NCBI GenBank assembly: GCA_017553505.1
Contig: JAFZLD010000003.1
Span: 145,650-209,649, forward strand
Source of the DNA: Lachnospiraceae bacterium
Lineage (GTDB): Bacteria; Bacillota; Clostridia; Lachnospirales; Lachnospiraceae
Length of the DNA stretch: 64,000 nt
Reading direction: 5' to 3'
Shown one piece after another: positions 42,080-50,013 of the stretch. The translations under genes and the position numbers were made by a program. How positions within the stretch are numbered: the stretch's first letter is position 1; each line of letters starts with the position of its first letter. A model generated the notes under the pieces. The model was not told the origin of the DNA. It made no database searches and saw nothing but the letters and a program-made list of their open reading frames with translations.

Positions 42080-44548
42080 CTATTTGACTTCGAGGGTTAC
42101 CTCGGCGGAGCCGAGGGCGTCGGAGGAGATGCGGAGGGTGACGGGGCCGGAGGCGTAGCCGGAGCGGAGGACGGCGGTGGCGTGACCTTCATAGGTCACG
42201 GTGCGCTCGTCGGTGTAGAGCTCCTCGGTCACGGGGTTGCCGGTGCCGAAGCCTGCGAGGGCGGCGGGACCGGTGACGGTTGCCGTAAGGGCCACGGAGG
42301 CGTCGGGTACGACGCGTCCTGCGGCGTCTACGACGTCGATGCCTACGAAGGCACAATCGTGACCGTCGGCGGCGAGAGCGGCCTTCTCGGGCGCGAGACG
42401 CAGCGAGACGGCAGGACCGGAGGTCTCAAGCGAGTCGCGACTGACTTCGCGGCCGGCCTTGTAGCATACGACCTCGAGCTTGCCGGGCGCATACGCCGTC
42501 TCGAAGCGAACAGAGTTCGGGTACGGGCGCTCAAGCGACACGGCCTTCCGGCCGACGCTCGCGCCGTTTAAGAACAGCTCCGCCTCCTCGGCACGCGTGA
42601 ATACCACTATCTCCACGGGCTTACCTTCGTAACCCGCATAATTCCACGATTTATACAATTCGGGGAATCCCCACATACTGGTCATTTCAACCTTGCCGAA
42701 GCGCGAAGGATGATATGTATACAAATGTGCCTGCTCACTTCCGAACACTACGCTGCGATAGTCACCCTGCGGACGACGGCGACCCGTAATATCGAAGTCG
42801 GCGTCATTGGCAGTGCGCCAAGGGTACGGCGAAGTGCGGTCGGGCATAATGTCCCAAGGATGCTCGGGGGCATTGGGGTCGCCGGGCTCGGAATACACAG
42901 CCTTGCCGAGTCCCGCCTCGCCGATATAGTCCCACGCAGTCCAAGTGAACTCGCCGATTACGTAAGGAAGCTTCTCCACAAGCGGCCATCTGAAGCCGAT
43001 TTCCTTGGGAAAGTTCTCCGACCCGAGTATCACGCGCTCGGGGAACATCTCATGATCCTTCTCGTACAAATCTTCCATGTAGTTATAACCTACAATATCA
43101 AGCCCATTCGTGAACGGCTCTGTGCAATCCTCCCACACATTCTGAGAGGCGTCGTCGGCAGCATTCTGTGCGCCGTTCTTGCCGGAAGCCATATAATCAT
43201 CAAGCCCGCTCCAGAAGGAACAAATACCGTTGCTGACAGGTCTCGACGGATCCAGCGCCTTAACGGTCGAGGCCAGCTCAGTCGCAACCTTATATCCGTT
43301 GCCAAGTCCGCCACGCTCGGGAATCTCATTGCCCGTAGACCATATAATCACCGAAGGATGCTTCCTGTCGCGCACGACAAAAGAAGTCAGCTCGTCCTTC
43401 CAATGTGCATCGAAGTATTCACTGAAATCGCCGCGCCTCTTCGCAATATTCCAAGCGTCAAACGCCTCATCAAACACATACATACCCACGCGGTCGCACG
43501 CCTCAATAAGCGCCGACGACATAGGATTGTGAGTGGTGCGAATAGCGTTGAAGCCAAGCTCCTTTAACTTCTTAACCTTTCGTAGCTCGCATTCGTACAA
43601 AGAAACCGCGCCGAGCAACCCGTTATCGTGATGCAAGCATCCGCCTTTAAGCTTCACAACCTTACCGTTAATTCTGAGCCCGTGCACAGCATCTGCCGTA
43701 ATGGTACGCACGCCGAAAAGCACAGAGTCTTCATCAACCGACTGTTCCGAAGCCTTCTCAAAGTGCGTCCGATACTCGCCCAAATCGGTGACAACCGCCT
43801 TAACCCTGTATAAATTGGGCGATTCGGCATCCCACAGCGCAGGATTCTTCAGATTCACAACCATGTAAGCTGTCTCGCAGTCACGCGGATTGACCTGAAT
43901 CACACGCGAAACGATAGCATCGGCAACACCGGCCTCTGAACCTTCTTTGAAGAAGCTCAGTGACACCCGCACCAGTCTGTTCGAAATCGTTTCATTTGCC
44001 ACATCAACGCGTGCCTCAAGAAACGCATAACCGTCAGAAATTTCACGAGTATACACAAACACACCGTCAGGCTTAATATGAACCCGGGGAGAGTGGCACA
44101 GATTCACTCCCCTGAAAAGTCCGTTACCCGTATACCAGCGCGACCCCGGACGCTCCTCGGTACTTGTATTTATAGTAATTCTGTTTTCTTCGCCAAAAGA
44201 AACATAATTCGTCAAATCCACATAAAAAGGCGTATATCCGTAATGGTGCGTAGCCACCCTGCAACCGTTCACATCAACCGTCGCATTCATCATGGCCCCG
44301 TCAAGATACAGCCCCACGCATTCGTCCTTCCATTCCGCGGGAATCGTCACAAACTTCGTGTAATTTACCATTCCGCCCACGAAATAACCGCTGTCCACGC
44401 TCGCCGGCGCATCGGGACGCACCTTCGTGGAAATCATCCCGTCATGCGGCAGATTGACCACCTCGCCCGCATCCGCATTCATCATTCCAAGCGAATCCAG
44501 ATACCCTCTTCTGAAAGTCCAGCTTTCGTCAATACATATTTTTCTCAT
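42080..44548 (-). CDS. GH2 glycoside hydrolase (beta-galactosidase/beta-glucuronidase type)
   Basis: 822 residues: N-terminal sugar-binding jelly roll, an Ig-like domain, then a TIM barrel. The acid/base Glu is in IWSTGNEIPERGG, and the nucleophile Glu in YVIGEFTWTAWDYIGEAG. The later HAEELFLNGASVGRK-like part and the last 100 residues form Ig-like beta domains typical of GH2 enzymes with the DUF4982 type of tail. No signal peptide, so it acts in the cytosol. The exact linkage (beta-galactoside, glucuronide or mannoside) is not resolved by eye. I chose the ATG at 44548 because GGGAGAG lies seven bases before it; the frame stays open for 45 further codons. The C-terminal 170 codons are strikingly GC-rich compared with the rest of the gene. 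Confidence 0.9.
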   Translation of the reverse strand: MRKICIDESWTFRRGYLDSLGMMNADAGEVVNLPHDGMISTKVRPDAPASVDSGYFVGGMVNYTKFVTIPAEWKDECVGLYLDGAMMNATVDVNGCRVATHHYGYTPFYVDLTNYVSFGEENRITINTSTEERPGSRWYTGNGLFRGVNLCHSPRVHIKPDGVFVYTREISDGYAFLEARVDVANETISNRLVRVSLSFFKEGSEAGVADAIVSRVIQVNPRDCETAYMVVNLKNPALWDAESPNLYRVKAVVTDLGEYRTHFEKASEQSVDEDSVLFGVRTITADAVHGLRINGKVVKLKGGCLHHDNGLLGAVSLYECELRKVKKLKELGFNAIRTTHNPMSSALIEACDRVGMYVFDEAFDAWNIAKRRGDFSEYFDAHWKDELTSFVVRDRKHPSVIIWSTGNEIPERGGLGNGYKVATELASTVKALDPSRPVSNGICSFWSGLDDYMASGKNGAQNAADDASQNVWEDCTEPFTNGLDIVGYNYMEDLYEKDHEMFPERVILGSENFPKEIGFRWPLVEKLPYVIGEFTWTAWDYIGEAGLGKAVYSEPGDPNAPEHPWDIMPDRTSPYPWRTANDADFDITGRRRPQGDYRSVVFGSEQAHLYTYHPSRFGKVEMTSMWGFPELYKSWNYAGYEGKPVEIVVFTRAEEAELFLNGASVGRKAVSLERPYPNSVRFETAYAPGKLEVVCYKAGREVSRDSLETSGPAVSLRLAPEKAALAADGHDCAFVGIDVVDAAGRVVPDASVALTATVTGPAALAGFGTGNPVTEELYTDERTVTYEGHATAVLRSGYASGPVTLRISSDALGSAEVTLEVK

Positions 44549-44594
44549 AACACTCTCCCATAAAAAGAAAATCCTATAAAACGATTTACTAAGC

Positions 44595-44623
44595 ATTATA
44601 GAGCCATTTGCGGCTATTTGCAA
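44595..44623 (-). promoter_or_regulatory. Promoter of the GH2 gene
   Basis: On the minus strand TTGCAA and TATAAT are separated by exactly 17 bases, 46 bases before the start. The spacer contains GCAAATAGC followed by GCAAATGGC, a direct repeat that could be an operator. Confidence 0.7.
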
Positions 44624-44824
44624 CATCATAAATCCGACATAAATTCTCTTACCGAGGCAAGTACGCGAAAGGAGGCGATTCATGCTTTTTTTAATAATAG
44701 TTTCGTAATTAAGTTAAACGATTAAGTTGTACTTATGATATAATGAACATGGGTTAATCTTCGAAATTTTACAGTTAATTGGGGTTTGGTACACTTAAAA
44801 GGTGTTAAAGAAGGGAATATTGTT

Positions 44825-46477
44825 TTGCTGGAAAGTAAAAAATTCAAGAGAAGAGTGGCGGCAGCCATTATCCTCATAATGCTTGCCCTTTCCGCATATG
44901 TTTTTGCGGGAGGCAATTATGAGAACACCAGAATCATACATGAGAAAACAAGCGACGGCGGCATTACCTGGTTTACCGAGGATGGCGCTGTGGTTGACTT
45001 TCCGCTTTCCGTTAAGGGTAAGAAGGGTCAGCCCTTCAGCATAAGGAGCACGCTCCCCACTCATATCCCCGAGGAATGGGCGATGGAGTTTCTTTCGCTG
45101 TATGCGGCTTGCGAGGTTGAGGTAGGAGGAGAGATTATCAATTCCTACGCGCAGGAACTGCCACTTCCGTACGGTCAGTTAACCGGCAATATACGCGTTA
45201 TTACCGGGCTTAATCCGTCCATGGCGGGCAAGGACATCACGATTACATATATCCCCTATTACAACATCCACATGGATATTTCGGGAGTGAACTTCGGCAG
45301 CATCGCGGCTGTCAAATACCACATTGCAACGAGCAATATGGTGCGAATGGTTGTCGTAGTAAGCCTCATAATCATATTGTTAATCGGTATCGGACTTACC
45401 GTTTACCAAGCGCGGGAAAAGAACGAGGCAGGCTTCTCGCTTTTCTCCAACTTCTGTTTTTTCACCATGATAGTAATACTATGGGTAATCTGCAGCTCGG
45501 ATATGCCCCAGTTCTACACGAATGCCAATGAAGGCGTGGCGTTAATATCTTTCTTAAGCCTCGCATCCGTGGGCATTCCTTACCTCGGATTCTGTGCGCA
45601 GGTACTTAAGCGCGGCTCCGGAATCTGCGAGGTGCTGGGCATCGCCGGATGGATTCTCCCGGTCATCAACATAATCGGCTTCTGCGCCAATATCTACGAC
45701 CCGCTTGAGGTACTTGTCCTCTCGCACGTATACATAGGCGTTGCGGCAGTTCTTACGCTGGTACTTGCGTTCCTCAATCACAGAGGCGGCGCCGAGGCCA
45801 AAATCCTGCTTACGGCCACAATCATCATTTCGCTCGGTTTCTTTGTCGGCGTCGGCTTCTATTACGTAGCTCCTTCTCAGGGCTATGCCGGAACCGTTGT
45901 GGGACTTGCGATGGTTGCTTTTGTCGCCACCCTTTTCGTGCTCGTCCTCAACCGTCAGATTACCTATGTTCGCGAAAGAAAATACCTCGACACCTACAAA
46001 GAACTTGCATATCGCGACATGCTCACGGGTCTTAACAACCGTGCCGCATTCGATAAACTTTTCAACGAACTTCCCGATAAATATGATGAGGGTACCGAAG
46101 TAACTCTCTTCATGTTCGATCTTAACAACTTAAAACGTGTCAACGACGAGCTGGGTCACATCGAAGGCGACCGCCTCATCAAAGACATGTCCGACTGCCT
46201 CGACAAGACCTTCAAAAACGTAGGTACAGCCTACCGCCTCGGCGGCGACGAATTCGCAGCCGTCGTAATCGGCTCCCGCAAGAACCCCGACAAGCTCTTA
46301 CGCGAATTTGAAAGCAATGTCGAATACTGCAACATTATTAACAAAGGGAAATTATCCGCTGCCAAAGGATATTATCAGAAGCCTCTTATCAACAACGCTT
46401 CTTTTGCCCGTGACCTCTACCGCTACGCGGACCAGGCCATGTACGCCGACAAGCAGCGCAAAAACTATAAATCTTGA
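44825..46477 (+). CDS. Membrane-bound diguanylate cyclase with 7TM-type sensor
   Basis: About 550 residues. A signal-anchor (RRVAAAIILIMLALSAYVFAGG), an extracytoplasmic beta-rich domain of about 150 residues, then seven membrane helices (about 180-390) and a C-terminal GGDEF domain. This order is that of the 7TMR-DISM sensors fused to a cyclase. The signature YRLGGDEF is intact (GGDEF about residues 473-477), with DLNNLK in the preceding block. It should make cyclic di-GMP. The start is uncertain: TTG at 44825 has GAAGGG nine bases ahead; other non-ATG codons upstream (44786) are possible. The gene has no hydrolase domain and is followed 15 bases on by a small conserved gene. Confidence 0.85.
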   Translation: MLESKKFKRRVAAAIILIMLALSAYVFAGGNYENTRIIHEKTSDGGITWFTEDGAVVDFPLSVKGKKGQPFSIRSTLPTHIPEEWAMEFLSLYAACEVEVGGEIINSYAQELPLPYGQLTGNIRVITGLNPSMAGKDITITYIPYYNIHMDISGVNFGSIAAVKYHIATSNMVRMVVVVSLIIILLIGIGLTVYQAREKNEAGFSLFSNFCFFTMIVILWVICSSDMPQFYTNANEGVALISFLSLASVGIPYLGFCAQVLKRGSGICEVLGIAGWILPVINIIGFCANIYDPLEVLVLSHVYIGVAAVLTLVLAFLNHRGGAEAKILLTATIIISLGFFVGVGFYYVAPSQGYAGTVVGLAMVAFVATLFVLVLNRQITYVRERKYLDTYKELAYRDMLTGLNNRAAFDKLFNELPDKYDEGTEVTLFMFDLNNLKRVNDELGHIEGDRLIKDMSDCLDKTFKNVGTAYRLGGDEFAAVVIGSRKNPDKLLREFESNVEYCNIINKGKLSAAKGYYQKPLINNASFARDLYRYADQAMYADKQRKNYKS

Positions 46478-46492
46478 GAATGGAGTACCACT

Positions 46493-46720
46493 ATGCCTAA
46501 TCCCGCAGACATCATGAAATTGATGGGCATGAAGAATAAATTCGAATCATCCCATCCTAAATTTGTATCCTTTATCAAGGACGTAGCCGCCCGTGGAATC
46601 ACAGAGGGAGATATCCTTGAAGTTACAATAACCCGCGCAACAGGTGAAAAAACCACCGCCAACCTCCGCGTCACCGCCGACGATGTCCAAATGGTTGAAG
46701 ACATCAAAAACCTCCGCTAG
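46493..46720 (+). CDS. Small conserved hypothetical protein
   Basis: 75 residues. It has a Met-rich amphipathic start (MPNPADIMKLMGMKNKFESSHP), then KFVSFIKDVAARGITEGDILEVTITRATGE and a short beta ending. I recall similar short proteins in other Lachnospiraceae, but no function. It is soluble and has no signal. It begins 15 bases after the cyclase stop, so the two share a transcript. Palindromic element 2 starts 17 bases after its stop codon. Confidence 0.75.
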   Translation: MPNPADIMKLMGMKNKFESSHPKFVSFIKDVAARGITEGDILEVTITRATGEKTTANLRVTADDVQMVEDIKNLR

Positions 46721-46737
46721 AAATAGGCTACTTTGAC

Positions 46738-46927
46738 GCGGTTCGCCCCGGGCAAAAGGCTTTCCCCAAAACCCTCTCCCGCTTCGATCTCGTGTAGCGG
46801 CTAAGGTGCCGACACTGCGATAGAGCCGGAATAAGACAAAGAGCCTTATTCGAAGGCGACCGATAATAAAGCACGCAGTGGTTTATTATAGAGTTTTGGC
46901 GAAAGCCTTTTGCCCGGGGCGAACCGC
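46738..46927. repeat. Long palindromic element, copy 2
   Basis: A 190-base element with perfect 26-bp inverted ends (46738-46763 and 46902-46927). Copy 1 and copy 2 share the sequence around CCCAAAACCCTCTCCCGCTT and GTAGCGGC, and the tail CGATAGAG, in the same orientation. The outer arms differ at five positions between the copies, and every one is matched by a compensating change on the opposite arm. The inner C/A mismatch (46773/46892) occurs at the same place in both. The interior adds its own hairpins (GAATAAG/CTTATTC, ATAATAAA/TTTATTAT) at places where copy 1 has different ones. Confidence 0.85.
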
Positions 46928-46978
46928 TGTTTATTGGATATAGCGAATGTTTTTGATGATTCTTGGCGAGCCATATAT

Positions 46979-47179
46979 AAGCCCGGCGGAGAAATATAAA
47001 GGCAGGGGGCGTATGGTCGGCGGAAGCAAATAAAAAACCATAGACTTCGCGCATGAAGTTTAAGCGGTAGCGGTTCGGGCGGCCTCGTCTTTATAGCCCG
47101 AATAAACAAGATGCCCGTAAAACTTTCTTTTGCGTGAGTCCGGCCTAGAACAATGCCTTTATATTTCTTCGCCGGGCTT
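46979..47179. repeat. Third long palindrome (unrelated arm sequence)
   Basis: The gap 46721-47288 has no gene; after copy 2 it holds this 201-base structure. Arms 46979-47004 and 47154-47179 pair over 26 bp, with one deviation (G46989 against T47169) that is a G-U pair only in an RNA of the plus strand. Inside are at least three hairpins: TATGGT/ACCATA (47012/47037), ACTTC/GAAGT and TTCGGGC/GCCCGAA. A long A/T-rich stretch with T7 follows. The flagellar promoter lies 36 bases beyond. Confidence 0.75.
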
Positions 47180-47214
47180 TGGTGTAAAAAATAAAAATTT
47201 TTTTCAAAAAAGAC

Positions 47215-47241
47215 TAAAGTATATAAAAATATAGCCGATAA
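47215..47241 (+). promoter_or_regulatory. Sigma-28 promoter of the flgM operon
   Basis: TAAA-N15-GCCGATAA, matching the sigma-28/SigD consensus in all twelve conserved bases and the spacing. It lies 47 bases before the flgM start. Confidence 0.88.
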
Positions 47242-47288
47242 AGTTAGTAGAGAATTAGAAAAAGCATGTAAATGCGAAGGAGGAACTT

Positions 47289-47564
47289 ATGCGTATAGAA
47301 GCGTATACACAGGTTCAGCAACTCTATAATTCCGCTAAGGTACAGAAGGATGCAAACGTAGCTAAGAAAGGACAGACCGACCAGGTTCAGATTTCTTCAA
47401 TGGGTCTTAACATCCAGGCTGCAAAGGCTGCTGTTAAATCTGCTGAGGACATCAGATTTGATAAGGTTAATCCTATTAAGGAAGCTATCGCCAACGGTAC
47501 CTATAACGTGAGTGCCGAGTCATTTGCTGACAAATTATTAGAGAAATATGAGTCATTGCGTTAG
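47289..47564 (+). CDS. flgM: Anti-sigma-28 factor FlgM
   Basis: 91 residues. The N-terminal half is disordered, and the C-terminal half fits FlgM: VQISSMGLNIQAAKAAVKSAEDIRFDKVNPIKEAIANGTYNVSAESFADKLLEKY, read in pieces, with the R-x-x-K/D-V-x-x-I/L-K-x-x-I-x-x-G-x-Y core. FlgM holds sigma-28 until the hook is complete and is then exported. Being first behind a sigma-28 promoter, it provides feedback on its own operon. An AGGAGG site precedes the ATG; flgN follows 10 bases later. Confidence 0.92.
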   Translation: MRIEAYTQVQQLYNSAKVQKDANVAKKGQTDQVQISSMGLNIQAAKAAVKSAEDIRFDKVNPIKEAIANGTYNVSAESFADKLLEKYESLR

Positions 47565-47574
47565 GGAGGAATAA

Positions 47575-48093
47575 GTGGCAAGTCTTATTGATACTCTTAC
47601 AGAAGTTCTAAATGGGGAAGACAAAGAATATCAGAAGCTGCTCGACCTCTCTAAGAGCAAGACCGATGTCATTGTACGAGGTGACCTTAACGCACTTTCT
47701 GTGATTACGGATAAGGAGCAGGAAGTAGTCGCTAAGATCCAGGCGTTGGAACATGAACGTACTCGGACCATGACGGAAATCGCTAAAATCCTAAACACGG
47801 ACGTTTCGGGACTTAAGCTTGATGTACTTATTGATTTACTGAAAAAGAAACCCAAAGAACAAAAAGCTTTAGCGCTGATTCATGACAAGCTTCATGTAAC
47901 GCTTTATGAGATGAGACTCTTAAATGAGCGAAACGATGAACTTATTAAGAGCGCCATTGAAATGACGAACTTTAATTTGAATCTCTTACAGTCGGCGCGT
48001 AAAGCACCTGAAACAGCCAATTACAACAGAGGAGCATATAATGCCGGGGACGTTCTCGGTGTGGAATCGGGCTCCTTTGATGCGAAACAATAA
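47575..48093 (+). CDS. flgN: FlgN, chaperone of the hook-filament junction proteins
   Basis: 172 residues, mostly helical and charged, with the FlgN-type pattern: LTEVLNGEDKEYQKLLDLSKSKTDVIVRGDLNALSVITDKEQEVVAKIQALE, read in pieces, and a long C-terminal helix ending in a flexible tail. It should bind the C-termini of FlgK and FlgL before export. The start is GTG with GGAGG upstream. It stands between flgM and the first flgK gene, the normal order in Firmicutes. Confidence 0.88.
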   Translation: MASLIDTLTEVLNGEDKEYQKLLDLSKSKTDVIVRGDLNALSVITDKEQEVVAKIQALEHERTRTMTEIAKILNTDVSGLKLDVLIDLLKKKPKEQKALALIHDKLHVTLYEMRLLNERNDELIKSAIEMTNFNLNLLQSARKAPETANYNRGAYNAGDVLGVESGSFDAKQ

Positions 48094-48099
48094 ATATCC

Positions 48100-48150
48100 C
48101 ATCCGCCACCCCGTGGCGGATGATTTGCACAAGGGGGTAATCCCCGGTGC
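48100..48150 (+). promoter_or_regulatory. Two strong hairpins between flgN and flgK
   Basis: CATCCGCCAC pairs perfectly with GTGGCGGATG (48100-48122, loop of three C). GCAC/GTGC with GGGG/CCCC forms a second hairpin (48127-48150). There is no T run, so they probably act in mRNA stability or translation of flgK; the role is inferred. Confidence 0.6.
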
Positions 48151-48177
48151 AGTCGCAACAGTCGGAGGATTTAAGCA

Positions 48178-49965
48178 ATGCCGTTAATGGGAAGCGTTTA
48201 TGTGGGAACCTCAGGATTACAGACATCCCAGAATTCTCTTAACACAACTGCACATAACCTGTCCAACCTTGGTACCACAGGATTCGTACGTCAGCAGGTA
48301 TTGCTTGGTGACAGACTTTACAATACCCTCAAAAAGGGATCGGTCAACGTATCGTCCCAGCAGGTGGGTCTTGGTGTTACGTACGAAAAAGTAAGACAGG
48401 TTAGAGACTATTTCCTTGACCAGTCGTACCGTAAAGAAAACGGTAGGGCTTCTTTCTATTCGACCCAATATGAGGCTATGAACGAAGTCGAAGACCTCTT
48501 AAACGAGCTTAACGACGACGCAAGCTTCAATCACGCCATGACCAATTTCTGGTCTACTCTTCAAGAGTTAGCCAAGACACCCGATGATACCACAGTACAG
48601 AGAATGCTCATTCAGAACGCACAGAGCTTTCTTACCAATGCTCAGCAGGTATATCAGGGTCTCATTGATTACCAGAACGAATTAAATACACATATCAAAG
48701 AAAAAGTCGACCGCATCAATGAACTCGGTAAGACCATCATGAATCTCAACGACGAAATCCGTAAGGTTGAGGTAGGCGGCATCGAGAGCGCGAACGACTA
48801 CAGAGACGCAAGAAACCAGGCTCTGGATGAACTTTCCGGCCTTGTTAACATAGAATACAGCGAAGACGTTTATCACACCGTAAGCGTAAGAGTAGAAGGT
48901 ATGGAGTTCATCAATGCGGACATTATGAACACGATGGAAGTTTATACCGACGCAAAGACAGGCTTCTACACACCTTACTGGAAGTTAAATGCAGTTAAAC
49001 GCCTTGATGAAAAGGGTGACGAGTATCTCGATTTAAGCCGTGCTTTCGTATACAATACCGAGAAAATTGTTTCTTCGGAGAATGATACCGATATCGGACA
49101 GCTTCGCTCGATGCTTTACATCAGAGGCGATAAGGTAGCCGATTACACAGATATTCCCGTTAAGCCGGAGCCTCCGGATGCCGACGATTATCCTCTCGGT
49201 ACCGCAGATCCCGACTATGCGACAGCAGTTAATGCGTATCAGAAAGAATTCGAGAAATATACTCAGAAGGTTGATTACTACAACCACACGGTTGCTCAGT
49301 CCGTCTGCATGAACGTTCAGGCCGAGTTCGACCAGTTAATCCACAACGTGGTAACAGCGGTTAACGCAGTGCTTAAGGATGCCTATGATAATGCCGCACA
49401 AGAAGGCAAGGTATACATGGCAGACGATGACGGTTCGCCTCTTGAAATCTTCATGAGAAAAGAATGCACCGACTACACATGGAACTCTACCACCAATAAG
49501 TGGGATTACACCGAAGAGAACATAGAGGACGACTATCACACCGAGACACTTTACTCGATTCAGAACCTTATTATCAACCCTCACCTCTTAAGAGAAGCGG
49601 GTAAGATGAAGTTCAGACTCGATGACAAGACCGTAGACTACGAGACAGCCAAGGCTCTTATAGATGCTTTTGACGCCGACATCTACGCTCTTAACCCCAA
49701 CGTAACCACCAGATGCTCCCTCAATACCTACTATACGAACCTCGTATCTCAGGTGGCCAATTCCGGAAGCGTCTACAAGAATATAACGGAAGCCCAGACC
49801 ATTACGATGAGCAGTATCGACGCAGCAAGAGAGCAGATTCTCGGCGTATCGTCTGACGAAGAGCTTTCCAACATGATTAAGTTCCAGAATGCTTTCAACG
49901 CAGCCAGCCGATACATCAACGTAATCGACACACTGCTTGATAACATCATCAACAACTTAGGATAA
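48178..49965 (+). CDS. flgK: Hook-filament junction protein FlgK, first copy
   Basis: 595 residues. The N-terminal rod/hook motif is complete (SVYVGTSGLQTSQNSLNTTAHNLSNLGTTGFVRQQV, in pieces), and the C-terminal helix ends IKFQNAFNAASRYINVIDTLLDNIINNLG. FlgK is exported through the flagellar channel and forms the first junction layer between hook and filament. A central variable region (about 290-480) includes a Pro/Asp-rich stretch. The start has a CGGAGG site eight bases ahead. A second, divergent FlgK follows 48 bases downstream, so this one may have a distinct position or may be needed in a hybrid junction. Confidence 0.9.
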   Translation: MPLMGSVYVGTSGLQTSQNSLNTTAHNLSNLGTTGFVRQQVLLGDRLYNTLKKGSVNVSSQQVGLGVTYEKVRQVRDYFLDQSYRKENGRASFYSTQYEAMNEVEDLLNELNDDASFNHAMTNFWSTLQELAKTPDDTTVQRMLIQNAQSFLTNAQQVYQGLIDYQNELNTHIKEKVDRINELGKTIMNLNDEIRKVEVGGIESANDYRDARNQALDELSGLVNIEYSEDVYHTVSVRVEGMEFINADIMNTMEVYTDAKTGFYTPYWKLNAVKRLDEKGDEYLDLSRAFVYNTEKIVSSENDTDIGQLRSMLYIRGDKVADYTDIPVKPEPPDADDYPLGTADPDYATAVNAYQKEFEKYTQKVDYYNHTVAQSVCMNVQAEFDQLIHNVVTAVNAVLKDAYDNAAQEGKVYMADDDGSPLEIFMRKECTDYTWNSTTNKWDYTEENIEDDYHTETLYSIQNLIINPHLLREAGKMKFRLDDKTVDYETAKALIDAFDADIYALNPNVTTRCSLNTYYTNLVSQVANSGSVYKNITEAQTITMSSIDAAREQILGVSSDEELSNMIKFQNAFNAASRYINVIDTLLDNIINNLG

Positions 49966-50013
49966 CGTAGCCCGAGAGATTCGCTTCTTTGGCGGGTCTG
50001 AAAGGAGACATAT

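Noticed and set aside
42053-42571. Plus-strand open frame in the GC-rich end of the GH2 gene
   Set aside because: Glycine-rich translation of an antisense GC-rich stretch; it starts inside palindromic element 1 and has no ribosome site.
41823-46927. Integron attC sites
   Set aside because: Copies 1 and 2 are longer than attC sites, lack the core-site triplet pattern, and no integrase or gene-cassette array is present.
46728-47109. Minus-strand open frames over palindromic elements 2 and 3
   Set aside because: They run through the inverted repeats and their translation shows no domain; the element structure explains the sequence better.
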